A stretch of DNA of 64,000 bases. It comes from Rhizobium grahamii CCGE 502 (lineage in GTDB: Bacteria; Pseudomonadota; Alphaproteobacteria; Rhizobiales; Rhizobiaceae). Below the pieces are notes generated by a model. That model was not told where the DNA came from. It saw only the letters and a list, made by a program, of their open reading frames with translations, and searched no databases. The position numbers and the translations under genes are program-made. Below, in pieces: positions 18,616 through 26,293 of this stretch. The stretch is taken from NCBI RefSeq assembly GCF_000298315.2, contig NZ_AEYE02000014.1:248001-312000 (forward strand), in the 5' to 3' direction. Position 1 is the stretch's first letter. Every line of letters begins with the position of its first letter.

Positions 18616-19689
18616 GTGGACGGTCGTGGCCAACCGGCTATCGTCAATTTCAGTGACGTCGAGATTATTGCGCCGAACTTCAAGAAGCGGCTCTCCGGCG
18701 TCACGTCCACCATCATCCAGTTGATCCCGGTCCAGCGTGCACTCGGCGAGAAGATTGCAACCCTTGGACCGGGTCTTCCGGCATCCTTGCCGCACATCCG
18801 TTTTCGTGACTTGCTGAAGCTATGGCAGGCGCCGCGCGGCAAACGTTTTCGCATATGGCACGCCCGTCGCAACATCGAAATGCTGCCTGCCATCCTGATG
18901 CGCGATGTCTTGCGCATGCCGCTGAAGATCGTCTTCACCTCAGCCTCCCAGCGCCGCCACTCCGGCTGGACGAAATGGCTGATTTCGAAGATGGACGCGG
19001 TAATAGCAACCAGCGGCAAGACGGCGAATTATCTCGAAGTGCCGAGCACCGTCGTTCTCCACGGGATAGACACAACCCGTTTTTCGCCGACAGATGATAA
19101 GGCAGCGGCCAAACGGCTGCTTGGTCTCGACGAGACGAAGAAGATCGCCGGCTGCTTCGGTCGCGTTCGCCATCAGAAGGGCACGGACCTTTTCGTCGAC
19201 AGCATGATCCGTCTGCTGCCGTCCCGGCCCGACTGGATCGCCATCGTTGCCGGACGCGCCACGGCACAACACGTCGAGTTTGAAAACGAACTGAAGGCGC
19301 GGGTTGCCTCTGCCGGTCTGTCCGATCGCATACTATTCGTAGGTGAGCACACCAACATCAACGACTGGTATCGTGCACTCGATATGTTTGTCGCGCCGCA
19401 ACGCTGGGAAGGCTTCGGCCTGACGCCGCTCGAAGCGATGGCGACCGCCGTTCCCGTTGTCGCGACGGACGTCGGAGCCTTTCCGGAACTGCTGCTCACC
19501 GGTGACCAGGAAACCGGGATAATCATTCCGCGTGACGATCTCGATGAGATGGTACGGGCCGCTGCACATTTCATGGATGACGACGCCCGTCGCCAAGACG
19601 CATCACTCCGCGCGAGGAGCCGCGCGATAAGCGCCTTCAGCATTGAAGGCGAGGCCCGGCGACTTGGCGCGGTCTACACGGCCCTATGA
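18616..19689 (+). CDS. lpsB: LPS core glycosyltransferase LpsB (GT4 family)
   Basis: This 357-residue GT-B glycosyltransferase matches the LpsB/LpcC group, which adds mannose (LpcC) or a similar sugar to the inner LPS core in rhizobia. Visible GT4 features are GCFGRVRHQKGTDLF at the inter-domain junction and PQRWEGFGLTPLEAMATAVPVVAT, holding the Glu-x7-Glu nucleotide-sugar motif. It starts at GTG 18616, 7 bases after greA. The order greA-lpsB with lpsEDC facing it matches my memory of the S. meliloti lps region, which gives the symbol. It ends 9 bases from the convergent lpsE stop. S. meliloti lpsB mutants have altered LPS and impaired symbiosis. Confidence 0.9.
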   Translation: MDGRGQPAIVNFSDVEIIAPNFKKRLSGVTSTIIQLIPVQRALGEKIATLGPGLPASLPHIRFRDLLKLWQAPRGKRFRIWHARRNIEMLPAILMRDVLRMPLKIVFTSASQRRHSGWTKWLISKMDAVIATSGKTANYLEVPSTVVLHGIDTTRFSPTDDKAAAKRLLGLDETKKIAGCFGRVRHQKGTDLFVDSMIRLLPSRPDWIAIVAGRATAQHVEFENELKARVASAGLSDRILFVGEHTNINDWYRALDMFVAPQRWEGFGLTPLEAMATAVPVVATDVGAFPELLLTGDQETGIIIPRDDLDEMVRAAAHFMDDDARRQDASLRARSRAISAFSIEGEARRLGAVYTAL

Positions 19690-19698
19690 CCGGGGCCG

Positions 19699-20721
19699 TC
19701 AAGGCTTGCGCTTGAAGAGTTCAAGATAGGCGTCGGTAACAGCGTCTTCAGAAAACTGCCCCATCAACGTCTCCCGTCCACCGCCAGTCACCTTTGCCGC
19801 CAGCAAGGGATCATTGATCAAACGCTCAATCGCCTTCGAAAACCCGTCAGTGTCGCCGATCTCAACAAGAAGTCCATTCTCGCCGTCCCTCATGAACCAC
19901 GACGGCCCCTCTGAGCGGCTGGAAACGACGGGTTTACCCTGCGCCCAAGCCTCCAGAATGACGTTGCCAAGCGGCTCATGGTTCGAGGGCATGACGAAGA
20001 TGTCGGCAGCCGCCACAAACGGCCGCGTGTCTTTCTGCCATCCGAGAAACCGCACACGGTCCGTTACACCGAGATCTGATGCAACTTTCTTGACGTTTTC
20101 CAGTTCCTCGCCCTCGCCGGCGAGCCAAAGATAGACGTCCGGCAGCTTCGCCACCGCTGCCGTCAATAACGCAAACTCTTTCCGCGGCACGAAACGCCCC
20201 ATGGACATGACGACGGGCGCGTCTCGTGGCGTGTCGAACACGGCACGATCGACCGGGGCCACTTGCTCGGTGCTCGTGAAGTTCGAGATTACCTCAACCC
20301 TACGCGTCCAGCCGATTTCGCGCACATGGTCGGCAATGCCGGGTGTATTGCAGACGAGAATGTCGGAGTTCTTGAAATACTTCAGATCGGTCGGATAATC
20401 TCCCAACCTGGAGATCTTGATGCATCCCTTGTAGTTCGGCATCAATTCGCTCGCGCGTGGCGCCCAGGCCATGATTGCATCCGGCCGAAGCCGTCGCGCA
20501 CTAAAGGCGACTTTCAGCGGCAACAGGATCCGATCCAGCGAAACATTTCGAAAATTGCTTTCCACGATCGCGACCGAAGCCGGCATGTCCTTGCGCCAGA
20601 TCCTGTTCGGTCGAATGACTGCGCTCTGCTCGACACCGCGCCGAGCCAAGGCGTTGACGAGGTGCACGAAGAACCGTTCGGCCCCGCCATCCTTGCCAAA
20701 GTGGAAATGCATCACCTTCAC
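19699..20721 (-). CDS. lpsE: LPS core glycosyltransferase LpsE (GT4 family)
   Basis: This 340-residue GT-B glycosyltransferase opens with MKVMHFHFGKDGGAERFFV and carries the GT4 donor site near SNHEPLGNVILEAWAQGKP. It is clearly paralogous to the neighbouring lpsD product (same N-terminus and same NHEPLGNV-type donor motif), which points to a tandem duplication. Its ATG overlaps the lpsD stop by four bases (20718-20721), so translation is coupled. It probably adds an outer-core LPS sugar; the sugar and linkage are not determined by sequence. The name comes from gene order in S. meliloti. Confidence 0.87.
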   Translation of the reverse strand: MKVMHFHFGKDGGAERFFVHLVNALARRGVEQSAVIRPNRIWRKDMPASVAIVESNFRNVSLDRILLPLKVAFSARRLRPDAIMAWAPRASELMPNYKGCIKISRLGDYPTDLKYFKNSDILVCNTPGIADHVREIGWTRRVEVISNFTSTEQVAPVDRAVFDTPRDAPVVMSMGRFVPRKEFALLTAAVAKLPDVYLWLAGEGEELENVKKVASDLGVTDRVRFLGWQKDTRPFVAAADIFVMPSNHEPLGNVILEAWAQGKPVVSSRSEGPSWFMRDGENGLLVEIGDTDGFSKAIERLINDPLLAAKVTGGGRETLMGQFSEDAVTDAYLELFKRKP

Positions 20722-21749
20722 GGCGCACTTGTCCCCGTCTCGAACAAACGGATGTAGGCCTGCGTGATCGCTTCTTCGGAAAACCGGTTCTTAAGCGTCT
20801 CCTGACCGCCTTCGATCAATGCGGTGCGCAGGTCAGGCTCATCGCGAACGCGTGCGATCGCGTTCGCGAGACCGTCGACATCGCCGCAATCAACCATCAG
20901 GGCATCCTTGCCGTCTGTCATCACCCAGCTCGGGCCCTCGGCGCGAGAACCAATCGTTGGCTTGCCAGCGCCCCACCCTTCAAGGCATACATTGCCGAGT
21001 GGCTCGTGCAGCGACGTCACGGTGAATACATCGGCGGACGCAAGATAGGCGTAGGCATTGGTCTGCCATCCCGCAAAGCGAACACGCTCCCGCAGGCCGA
21101 GTTCGTCGGTTAGCTTTTCAAGGTTTTCGCGCTCCGGCCCATCCCCCAGCAGCCACAGAAATGCGCCTTGCGTCTTTGCGATGGCCTTGATCAGCACATC
21201 GAAGCCCTTCCGCTTAACGAAGCGACCCATGCCGATGACGACGAAAGCTTCGGCGGGTGTTTGCAGTGATTCCCGGGCAATCGGCTCGCTTGGGGTCGAG
21301 CGGGTAAAGTTTGCAATGACTTCCACGCCCCGCGTCCAGCCGAGTTCGCGCACCCGCTTGCCTATATCGGGTGTAATGCAGACGAGCGTTTCGGAATTGC
21401 GATAGTAGCCGAGGTGCTCTGGATAATCACCGAGCCGCGAAATGCGTCGAGCGTTCTTGTACCGCGGCATGAAGCGGCTCGCGCGCAATTGCCATGACAT
21501 GATTACATCAGGCTGAAAATCGTTCAGGATAGCGCGCATGCGCGCCGACAAGATAAAGCGCGAGAGCGAAATGCGCCGGAACGTCCCCTCATAAACCTCA
21601 CCGCATTTTTCAATGTCCTTGCGCCAGCTGCGATCGGGACGAATGAGCGCACGCTGCTCTACGCCACGATCGTGGAGCGCATTGACGAGGTTGACAAAGA
21701 AGCGTTCAGCTCCGCCCTCCTTGCCGAAATGGATATGCATCACTTTCAT
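20718..21749 (-). CDS. lpsD: LPS core glycosyltransferase LpsD (GT4 family)
   Basis: This 343-residue GT-B glycosyltransferase starts MKVMHIHFGKEGGAERFFV, nearly identical to LpsE at the N-terminus, and has the donor motif TSLHEPLGNVCLEGWGAGKP. It lies between lpsC (12 bases upstream) and lpsE (4-base overlap), so lpsC-lpsD-lpsE form one tight operon on the minus strand. It probably acts on the cytoplasmic face of the inner membrane in LPS core assembly. The particular sugar is unknown; the assignment rests on family and gene order. Confidence 0.87.
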   Translation of the reverse strand: MKVMHIHFGKEGGAERFFVNLVNALHDRGVEQRALIRPDRSWRKDIEKCGEVYEGTFRRISLSRFILSARMRAILNDFQPDVIMSWQLRASRFMPRYKNARRISRLGDYPEHLGYYRNSETLVCITPDIGKRVRELGWTRGVEVIANFTRSTPSEPIARESLQTPAEAFVVIGMGRFVKRKGFDVLIKAIAKTQGAFLWLLGDGPERENLEKLTDELGLRERVRFAGWQTNAYAYLASADVFTVTSLHEPLGNVCLEGWGAGKPTIGSRAEGPSWVMTDGKDALMVDCGDVDGLANAIARVRDEPDLRTALIEGGQETLKNRFSEEAITQAYIRLFETGTSAP

Positions 21750-21761
21750 CGCGATTGGACC

Positions 21762-22571
21762 TTAGTGCTTTCCTGCGTCGTCAAAGCTCGGATGCTTCTC
21801 AGCAGCCCTGCGCTGGTACAACTTTGCCTGCGTAAGAAACGCGTAGACTGCGCCGGTCATCGCCTCGATAAAGCCCGACTGCCCACAGCGCCACAAACCG
21901 TTGTGAAAATAGAGACGCCAGAAATAGAGCAGCGGGCTGAAGATCAGCCTGAGAAAGGTCGTGCCCTCGCCTAAGGCGAAATGCTGATCAGCCTTCAAAG
22001 TCGAATATTTGTTCTCTTTGAGGATCTGTTCGTCGATGACCAGTGGCCGGTAGTGAAGCAGGCTCCCGGACGAGGCATCCTGAACCCGACCGGTCGGCAC
22101 GATACCTTCGTGAACGGTTTGCGTCAGGTCATAAGCGCCTCTGCCTTTACGGATAAGCCGCAGATTCTTCCGCTCGTGCACGCGCTCAGGCGTGTAGCCG
22201 TAGCCGATCAGATACGGCCGACGCGCAACACGCCAGCCAACAACATCGTCCGGCGCCACGATGAGCTTCGGCAAAAGCTTTCTCAATGGCGCATCGAGCC
22301 TTTCATCGGAATCAATATTCAAGCGCCAGGGCTGCGTGCATTGGTCGAGCGCAAACTGCTTCTGCCCTGCGTAGCCACGCCACCTCTCGTGAAACAACCG
22401 GATCGGCCACCCCTTGTCGATATAGGATTGCAGCAAGGCAACGGTGCCATCCGTCGAGCCGGAGTCAACGACCACAATCTCCGCGCACTTATCCAAGCTC
22501 TCGATGCAATTGCCGAGATATGCTTCTTCGTTCAAGCAAATGATGAACGCGGAAATAGGCAACTTGGTCAT
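21762..22571 (-). CDS. lpsC: LPS core glycosyltransferase LpsC (GT2 family)
   Basis: This 269-residue GT-A family 2 transferase is similar to WaaE/KdtX-type core enzymes. It shows ISAFIICLNEEAYLGNCIESL at the start, EIVVVDSGSTDGT, and the metal-binding INIDSDERLD (DxD-like). A conserved C-terminal segment (YFWRLYFHNGLWRCG) resembles the amphipathic membrane-contact part of this group. It is the first gene of lpsC-lpsD-lpsE; lrp lies about 90 bases further upstream on the same strand. It likely adds a core hexose or heptose; the substrate is not fixed. Confidence 0.87.
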   Translation of the reverse strand: MTKLPISAFIICLNEEAYLGNCIESLDKCAEIVVVDSGSTDGTVALLQSYIDKGWPIRLFHERWRGYAGQKQFALDQCTQPWRLNIDSDERLDAPLRKLLPKLIVAPDDVVGWRVARRPYLIGYGYTPERVHERKNLRLIRKGRGAYDLTQTVHEGIVPTGRVQDASSGSLLHYRPLVIDEQILKENKYSTLKADQHFALGEGTTFLRLIFSPLLYFWRLYFHNGLWRCGQSGFIEAMTGAVYAFLTQAKLYQRRAAEKHPSFDDAGKH

Positions 22572-22663
22572 TGAACGATCTTCGTGTCTTCTTCCGCAGC
22601 AAACGGCTCACAAAGCGCCTTCAATAAGGCATAAGCCGCTCAATTCATAGAGCTTAGCTGCGC

Positions 22664-23131
22664 TCAGACTTCGACCAGACCCACCCGCTTGACCTGTCGG
22701 ATCGTCAGCATCGTTCGCACCGTGTCCACGTGCTCGTTTGCTGTCAGCACCTCGATAACGAAGTCCTGGAAACGCGTCAGGTTCTCGGCAACGCAATGCA
22801 AGAGGAAGTCACTGTCGCCCGAAACCATCCAGGCCTGACGCACCAGCGGCCATTGCGCCGTCGCTGCGGCAAACGCCTTCAGGTTGGCTTCCGACTGGTG
22901 CTTGAGCCCGACCATGCAGAAGGCGACGAGATCGAAGCCAAGCTTCGGGCTGTTCAGCATCGCGTGATAGCCTTCGATGACGCCGGTCTCTTCAAGCTTT
23001 CGCACGCGCCGCAGGCAAGGCGGCGCCGAAATGCCGACACGGTCGGCGAGCTCGACATTGGTCATCCGCCCGTCTGCCTGCAACTCCCGCAGTATCTTTA
23101 TATCGATGGCATCAAGTTCGGCGCGCAGCAC
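22664..23131 (-). CDS. lrp: Lrp/AsnC family transcriptional regulator
   Basis: This 155-residue regulator has an N-terminal winged helix (ILRELQADGRMTNVELADRVG, then SAPPCLRRVRKLEETGVIEGY) and a RAM ligand-binding domain. Lrp proteins form octamers or similar assemblies and respond to amino acids. The start is GTG 23129-23131 with AGGAAGGGCAGGA just upstream, giving MLRAELDAIDIKIL as in homologues. It lies between lpsC and the divergent trxB, as in the S. meliloti cluster. The ligand and regulon are unknown; control of the neighbouring trxB or lps genes is possible but not shown. Confidence 0.93.
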   Translation of the reverse strand: MLRAELDAIDIKILRELQADGRMTNVELADRVGISAPPCLRRVRKLEETGVIEGYHAMLNSPKLGFDLVAFCMVGLKHQSEANLKAFAAATAQWPLVRQAWMVSGDSDFLLHCVAENLTRFQDFVIEVLTANEHVDTVRTMLTIRQVKRVGLVEV

Positions 23132-23365
23132 AATCCTGCCCTTCCTTTAATTCGTGATTGCCAGCTTCTATATAAAGCGACGGAATTCGCAAGAAAGTTT
23201 CAGCTCGGCGACGGATTGTTGCACCGGCAGCCGAGAAAGCCTTGTTGGTAACGCAGGGCTGCCCTTGAATAAAAGCACTGGACGTTCATAAATGGCGAAT
23301 GGATCGCGGAACGGCCGCATTCGCCACTTAGCCGCCGCCCTCCTGACAGTTGAAAGGAAATACCC

Positions 23366-24340
23366 ATGTCCGCCCGCCACACCAAGGTGCTCATTATCGG
23401 CTCCGGCCCTGCCGGCTACACGGCTGCCGTCTATGCAGCCCGTGCAATGCTGAAGCCCGTTCTGATCGCCGGCCTCGATCAAGGCGGACAGCTGATGATC
23501 ACCACCGACGTGGAAAATTATCCGGGCTTTGCCGATCCGATCCAGGGACCATGGCTGATGGATCAGATGCTGCAGCAGGCAAAGCATGTCGGCGCCGAGA
23601 TCGTCAACGATATCGTCACCGAAGTCGAGCTGAATCAGCGCCCGTTCGTAGCGCGCACGGATAGTGGTCAGGTCTGGACGGCTGATACGCTGATCATCGC
23701 AACCGGCGCCAAGGCAAAGTGGCTCGGCATCGAAAGCGAGCAGCATTTCCAGGGCTTCGGCGTTTCCGCCTGCGCGACCTGCGACGGCTTCTTCTACCGT
23801 AACAAGGATGTGATTGTTGTCGGCGGCGGTAACAGTGCTGTCGAGGAAGCGCTCTACCTCTCCAACATCGCGAAGTCCGTAACGGTCGTTCACCGCCGCG
23901 ACAGCTTCCGTTCGGAGAAAATCCTGCAGGAACGCCTGTTCTCGAAGGAGAACATCAAGGTCCTCTGGAACACCGAGATCGCCGAGATCACTGGCACGCC
24001 GGCCAAGCCGCCAATGCCGCCGTCGGTTACGGGCGCTCGCCTGCGCGACACGCGCACGGGTGCGATCACCGAGGTTACAGTCGACGGCGTCTTTGTGGCG
24101 ATCGGCCACGCCCCGGCGACCGAACTCTTCAAGGGCAAGCTGAAGCTGAAGGACAATGGCTATCTGTGGACCGCCCCCGATTCGACGGCGACCAGCCTGG
24201 AAGGCGTTTATGCCGCCGGTGACGTGACCGACGACACCTTCCGCCAGGCGATCACAGCCGCCGGCCTGGGATGCATGGCTGCTCTCGAAGCCGAACGATA
24301 TCTGACGGGCCACATGCCCGTTGCCGTGGCCGCGGAGTAG
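23366..24340 (+). CDS. trxB: thioredoxin reductase (NADPH)
   Basis: This 324-residue flavoenzyme transfers electrons from NADPH to thioredoxin in the cytoplasm. It shows the FAD site GSGPAGYTAA (12-21), the redox-active ACATCDGFF with Cys 136 and Cys 139, the NADPH fold VVGGGNSAVEEA and the late FAD motif YAAGDVTDDTFRQA. Length and motifs are canonical. The start follows GAAAGGAAATACCC. The LysR gene lsrB begins about 23 bases after its stop, so the two are probably cotranscribed, linking thiol reduction to a redox-related regulator. Confidence 0.97.
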   Translation: MSARHTKVLIIGSGPAGYTAAVYAARAMLKPVLIAGLDQGGQLMITTDVENYPGFADPIQGPWLMDQMLQQAKHVGAEIVNDIVTEVELNQRPFVARTDSGQVWTADTLIIATGAKAKWLGIESEQHFQGFGVSACATCDGFFYRNKDVIVVGGGNSAVEEALYLSNIAKSVTVVHRRDSFRSEKILQERLFSKENIKVLWNTEIAEITGTPAKPPMPPSVTGARLRDTRTGAITEVTVDGVFVAIGHAPATELFKGKLKLKDNGYLWTAPDSTATSLEGVYAAGDVTDDTFRQAITAAGLGCMAALEAERYLTGHMPVAVAAE

Positions 24341-24363
24341 GATCGGCTATGAGGGGTGGGGGA

Positions 24364-25260
24364 ATGCCATTGGATTGGGACAAGCTGCGTATCTTTCACG
24401 CAGCTGCCGAAGCGGGTTCGTTCACGCATGCGGCGGATAAACTGCATCTGTCCCAGTCCGCGATCAGCCGTCAGGTCAGCGCGCTTGAACAGGATGTCGG
24501 CACCAAGCTCTTCCACCGCCATGCGCGCGGCCTGATCCTGACGGAACAGGGTGAGCTGCTGTATCGCACCGCCCACGACGTGCTGCTGAAGCTCGAAACC
24601 GTGAAGATGCAGCTGACCGAAACGACGGAAACGCCGACAGGCAAGCTCCGCGTCACGACGACCGTCGGCCTCGGACAGGGCTGGTTGACGGACAAGATCC
24701 AGGAGTTCATGCAGCTCTATCCTGACGTCCAGATCCAGCTGATCCTCGACAACGAGGAGGTGGACGTCAACATGCGCTACGCGGATTGCGCCATCCGCTT
24801 GCGCCAACCGGTGCAGTCCGATCTCATCCAGCGTAAGCTGTTCACCGTCCACATGCACGTCTATGCGGCCCCCTCCTACATTAATCGCCATGGCGAGCCG
24901 CAAACGGTCGAAGACCTCGACAATCATCGCATTATCACATTTGGCGAGCCCGCCCCAAGCTACCTGCTCGACGTCAACTGGCTTGAAGTCGCCGGGCGCT
25001 CGTCCGACAACAAGCGAATCCCTCATCTGCAGATCAATAGCCAAACCTCGATCAAACGCGCCTGCCTTCTCGGCATGGGCGTCGCCTGTATGCCCGACTA
25101 CATCGTCGGACGTGACCCTGGCTTGATCCAGCTACCGATCAATGCGGACGTGCCGTCCTTCGATACCTACTTCTGCTATCCGGACGAAATGAAGAATGCG
25201 GCCAAGCTGAAGGCCTTCCGCGACTTCATCGTCAGCAAGGCGCGCAACTGGAACTTCTAG
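24364..25260 (+). CDS. lsrB: LysR family regulator LsrB/VtlR
   Basis: This 298-residue LysR protein has its winged helix at about 5-63 (AADKLHLSQSAISRQVSALEQDVG) and a C-terminal effector domain. Position after trxB and before AbcR-type RNAs identifies it as LsrB (S. meliloti) or VtlR (Agrobacterium, Brucella), a regulator tied to LPS, oxidative stress, symbiosis or virulence and to activation of an AbcR RNA. Cysteines at 142, 234, 242 and 271 could be redox sensors, as proposed for LsrB. ATG 24364 has GAGGGGTGGGG just upstream. Likely targets are the RNA promoters directly downstream. Confidence 0.92.
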   Translation: MPLDWDKLRIFHAAAEAGSFTHAADKLHLSQSAISRQVSALEQDVGTKLFHRHARGLILTEQGELLYRTAHDVLLKLETVKMQLTETTETPTGKLRVTTTVGLGQGWLTDKIQEFMQLYPDVQIQLILDNEEVDVNMRYADCAIRLRQPVQSDLIQRKLFTVHMHVYAAPSYINRHGEPQTVEDLDNHRIITFGEPAPSYLLDVNWLEVAGRSSDNKRIPHLQINSQTSIKRACLLGMGVACMPDYIVGRDPGLIQLPINADVPSFDTYFCYPDEMKNAAKLKAFRDFIVSKARNWNF

Positions 25261-25321
25261 TTGCCTCCATCAGAAATACAAGCCGTGCAACGTATGCATG
25301 TCTGGCATGCATAAATCGGGG

Positions 25322-25350
25322 TTGCCGTTTGCTCATTAAAACACCATATC
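25322..25350 (+). promoter_or_regulatory. promoter of first AbcR-type RNA
   Basis: TTGCCG (25322-25327), a 17-base spacer and CATATC (25345-25350) give a start near 25357. The same CATATC with the same spacing precedes the second copy, which supports both promoters. Confidence 0.6.
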
Positions 25351-25356
25351 GCACAT

Positions 25357-25471
25357 AGCTGATGCACACGGTGGCTTTTCCTCCCAGTTCCACCGCATTA
25401 GCTGTTCCCCTCTGGAGGTTTTGACCTTCACACCTATAAGGGCCCCGATCTTTCGGTGGCCCTCTTTTTTT
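25357..25471 (+). ncRNA. AbcR-family small RNA, copy 1 (alpha-r15 family)
   Basis: This is an RNA of about 115 bases in the AbcR1/AbcR2 family, which represses ABC-transporter and other mRNAs by Hfq-assisted pairing to ribosome-binding regions. CGGTGG (25369-25374) pairs with CCACCG (25390-25395), exposing the anti-Shine-Dalgarno CTCCCA (25381-25386) in the loop. A second element (CCCCTCTGGAGG) and a terminator, GGGCC...GGCCC at 25440-25462 with seven Ts, complete it. Its tandem partner and its position next to lsrB match the known rhizobial locus. The 5' end is predicted, not mapped. I cannot tell which copy is AbcR1 and which AbcR2. Confidence 0.88.
25440..25471 (+). terminator. terminator of first AbcR-type RNA
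   Basis: GGGCCCCGA pairs with TCGG-T-GGCCC (25440-25462), followed by seven Ts (25465-25471). Confidence 0.9.
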
Positions 25472-25535
25472 GCCCGATTTTTTTGCACTGCAGCAGAAAA
25501 TTGTGCAGCGCATAGCAGGCATGCGCAAACGTGCA

Positions 25536-25564
25536 TTGTAATCTGCCTCTCAAAGCATCATATC
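25536..25564 (+). promoter_or_regulatory. promoter of second AbcR-type RNA
   Basis: TTGTAA (25536-25541), a 17-base spacer and CATATC (25559-25564) give a start near 25571, parallel to copy 1. Confidence 0.6.
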
Positions 25565-25570
25565 CAATTC

Positions 25571-25686
25571 AGCTGATGCATTTCGTGGCTTCTCTCCCAG
25601 TGCCACCGCGTTAGCTGTTCCCCTCTGGAGGTTTATTGACCTTCATACCTTAAAGGGCCCCGATCTTTCGGTGGCCCTCTTTTTTT
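25571..25686 (+). ncRNA. AbcR-family small RNA, copy 2 (alpha-r15 family)
   Basis: This second copy starts about 214 bases after the first and has the same plan: GTGGC (25585-25589) pairs with GCCAC (25602-25606) around a loop with CTCCCA (25594-25599), then the shared block TTAGCTGTTCCCCTCTGGAG and the same terminator with seven Ts. The terminator and mid-block are nearly identical between copies, while the 5' 40 bases and the promoter-upstream DNA differ. That fits duplication followed by divergence in targets and control, as known for AbcR1 and AbcR2. Confidence 0.88.
25655..25686 (+). terminator. terminator of second AbcR-type RNA
   Basis: GGGCCCCGA with TCGG-T-GGCCC (25655-25677) and seven Ts (25680-25686), the same as copy 1. 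Confidence 0.9.
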
Positions 25687-25800
25687 GCCCAAAATCTAGC
25701 CACCTCGCGAAAGTCCGCAGCTCACGCCGTCGTGACTTGCATATCGGAAATTGCCGATCCATATATCGTTTAGAAACGATTTATAATTCGAATAACGGCG

Positions 25801-26094
25801 ATGGAAAAAGACGAGATATTGAAAGCAATCGCTCATCCTACGCGGATGGAGATCCTCAACTGGTTGAAGAATCCCGAAGAGCACTTCGCCTCGCAGGAGC
25901 ATCCGTTTGAGATGGGCGTGTGTGCCAGTCAGTTCGAGCGCTGCGGTCTCTCACAGTCGACAGTCTCGGCGCATCTCGGGACATTGAGCCGCGCGGGTCT
26001 CGTGACGACACGGCGCGTCGGCCAGTGGATCTTTTACAAGCGCAACGAGGAGACTATCGCGGCATTCCTGAAGCAACTTGCCATGGACCTATAA
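25801..26094 (+). CDS. ArsR family transcriptional regulator
   Basis: This 97-residue single-domain winged-helix regulator has KAIAHPTRMEILNWLKNPEEH at the start, the recognition helix in SQSTVSAHLGTLSRAGLV, and the wing RRVGQWIFYKR. Two cysteines, in MGVCAS and FERCGL, flank the region before the recognition helix and could sense thiol-reactive compounds, but the classical metal motif ELCVCDL is absent. It is followed on the same strand, after about 200 bases, by an old-yellow-enzyme reductase, the likely target. The same regulator type follows AbcR in S. meliloti. Confidence 0.9.
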   Translation: MEKDEILKAIAHPTRMEILNWLKNPEEHFASQEHPFEMGVCASQFERCGLSQSTVSAHLGTLSRAGLVTTRRVGQWIFYKRNEETIAAFLKQLAMDL

Positions 26095-26293
26095 AGATGC
26101 CGTCGGCTTCCTGGCCTTCCGCCTCCGGCAGATCGGCGTCCGGTTGGGCAAAACAAGACCCGGTCGGCGTGAGCAGGCCGTGTCTCCATTTCACGTCAGC
26201 GGTGCTCCCCGCGACCGATACCACCCTCACCCAATCCTCCGCCGAATAGCATCCGCTTCGGCCAAGTGATCTTCCCACTGAGAAAGGACCTAC

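Noticed and set aside
23168-24313. Minus-strand open frame of 381 codons across trxB
   Set aside because: It is antisense to a canonical thioredoxin reductase and resembles no protein.
25261-25800. Two similar blocks as a CRISPR or insertion remnant
   Set aside because: There are only two copies, each with its own promoter, hairpin with CTCCCA and terminator, which fits AbcR RNAs instead.
26095-26293. Possible extra gene or gene remnant between ArsR and the OYE gene
   Set aside because: Short open frames exist, but none has a ribosome site or family resemblance. I treat it as the promoter region of the OYE gene.
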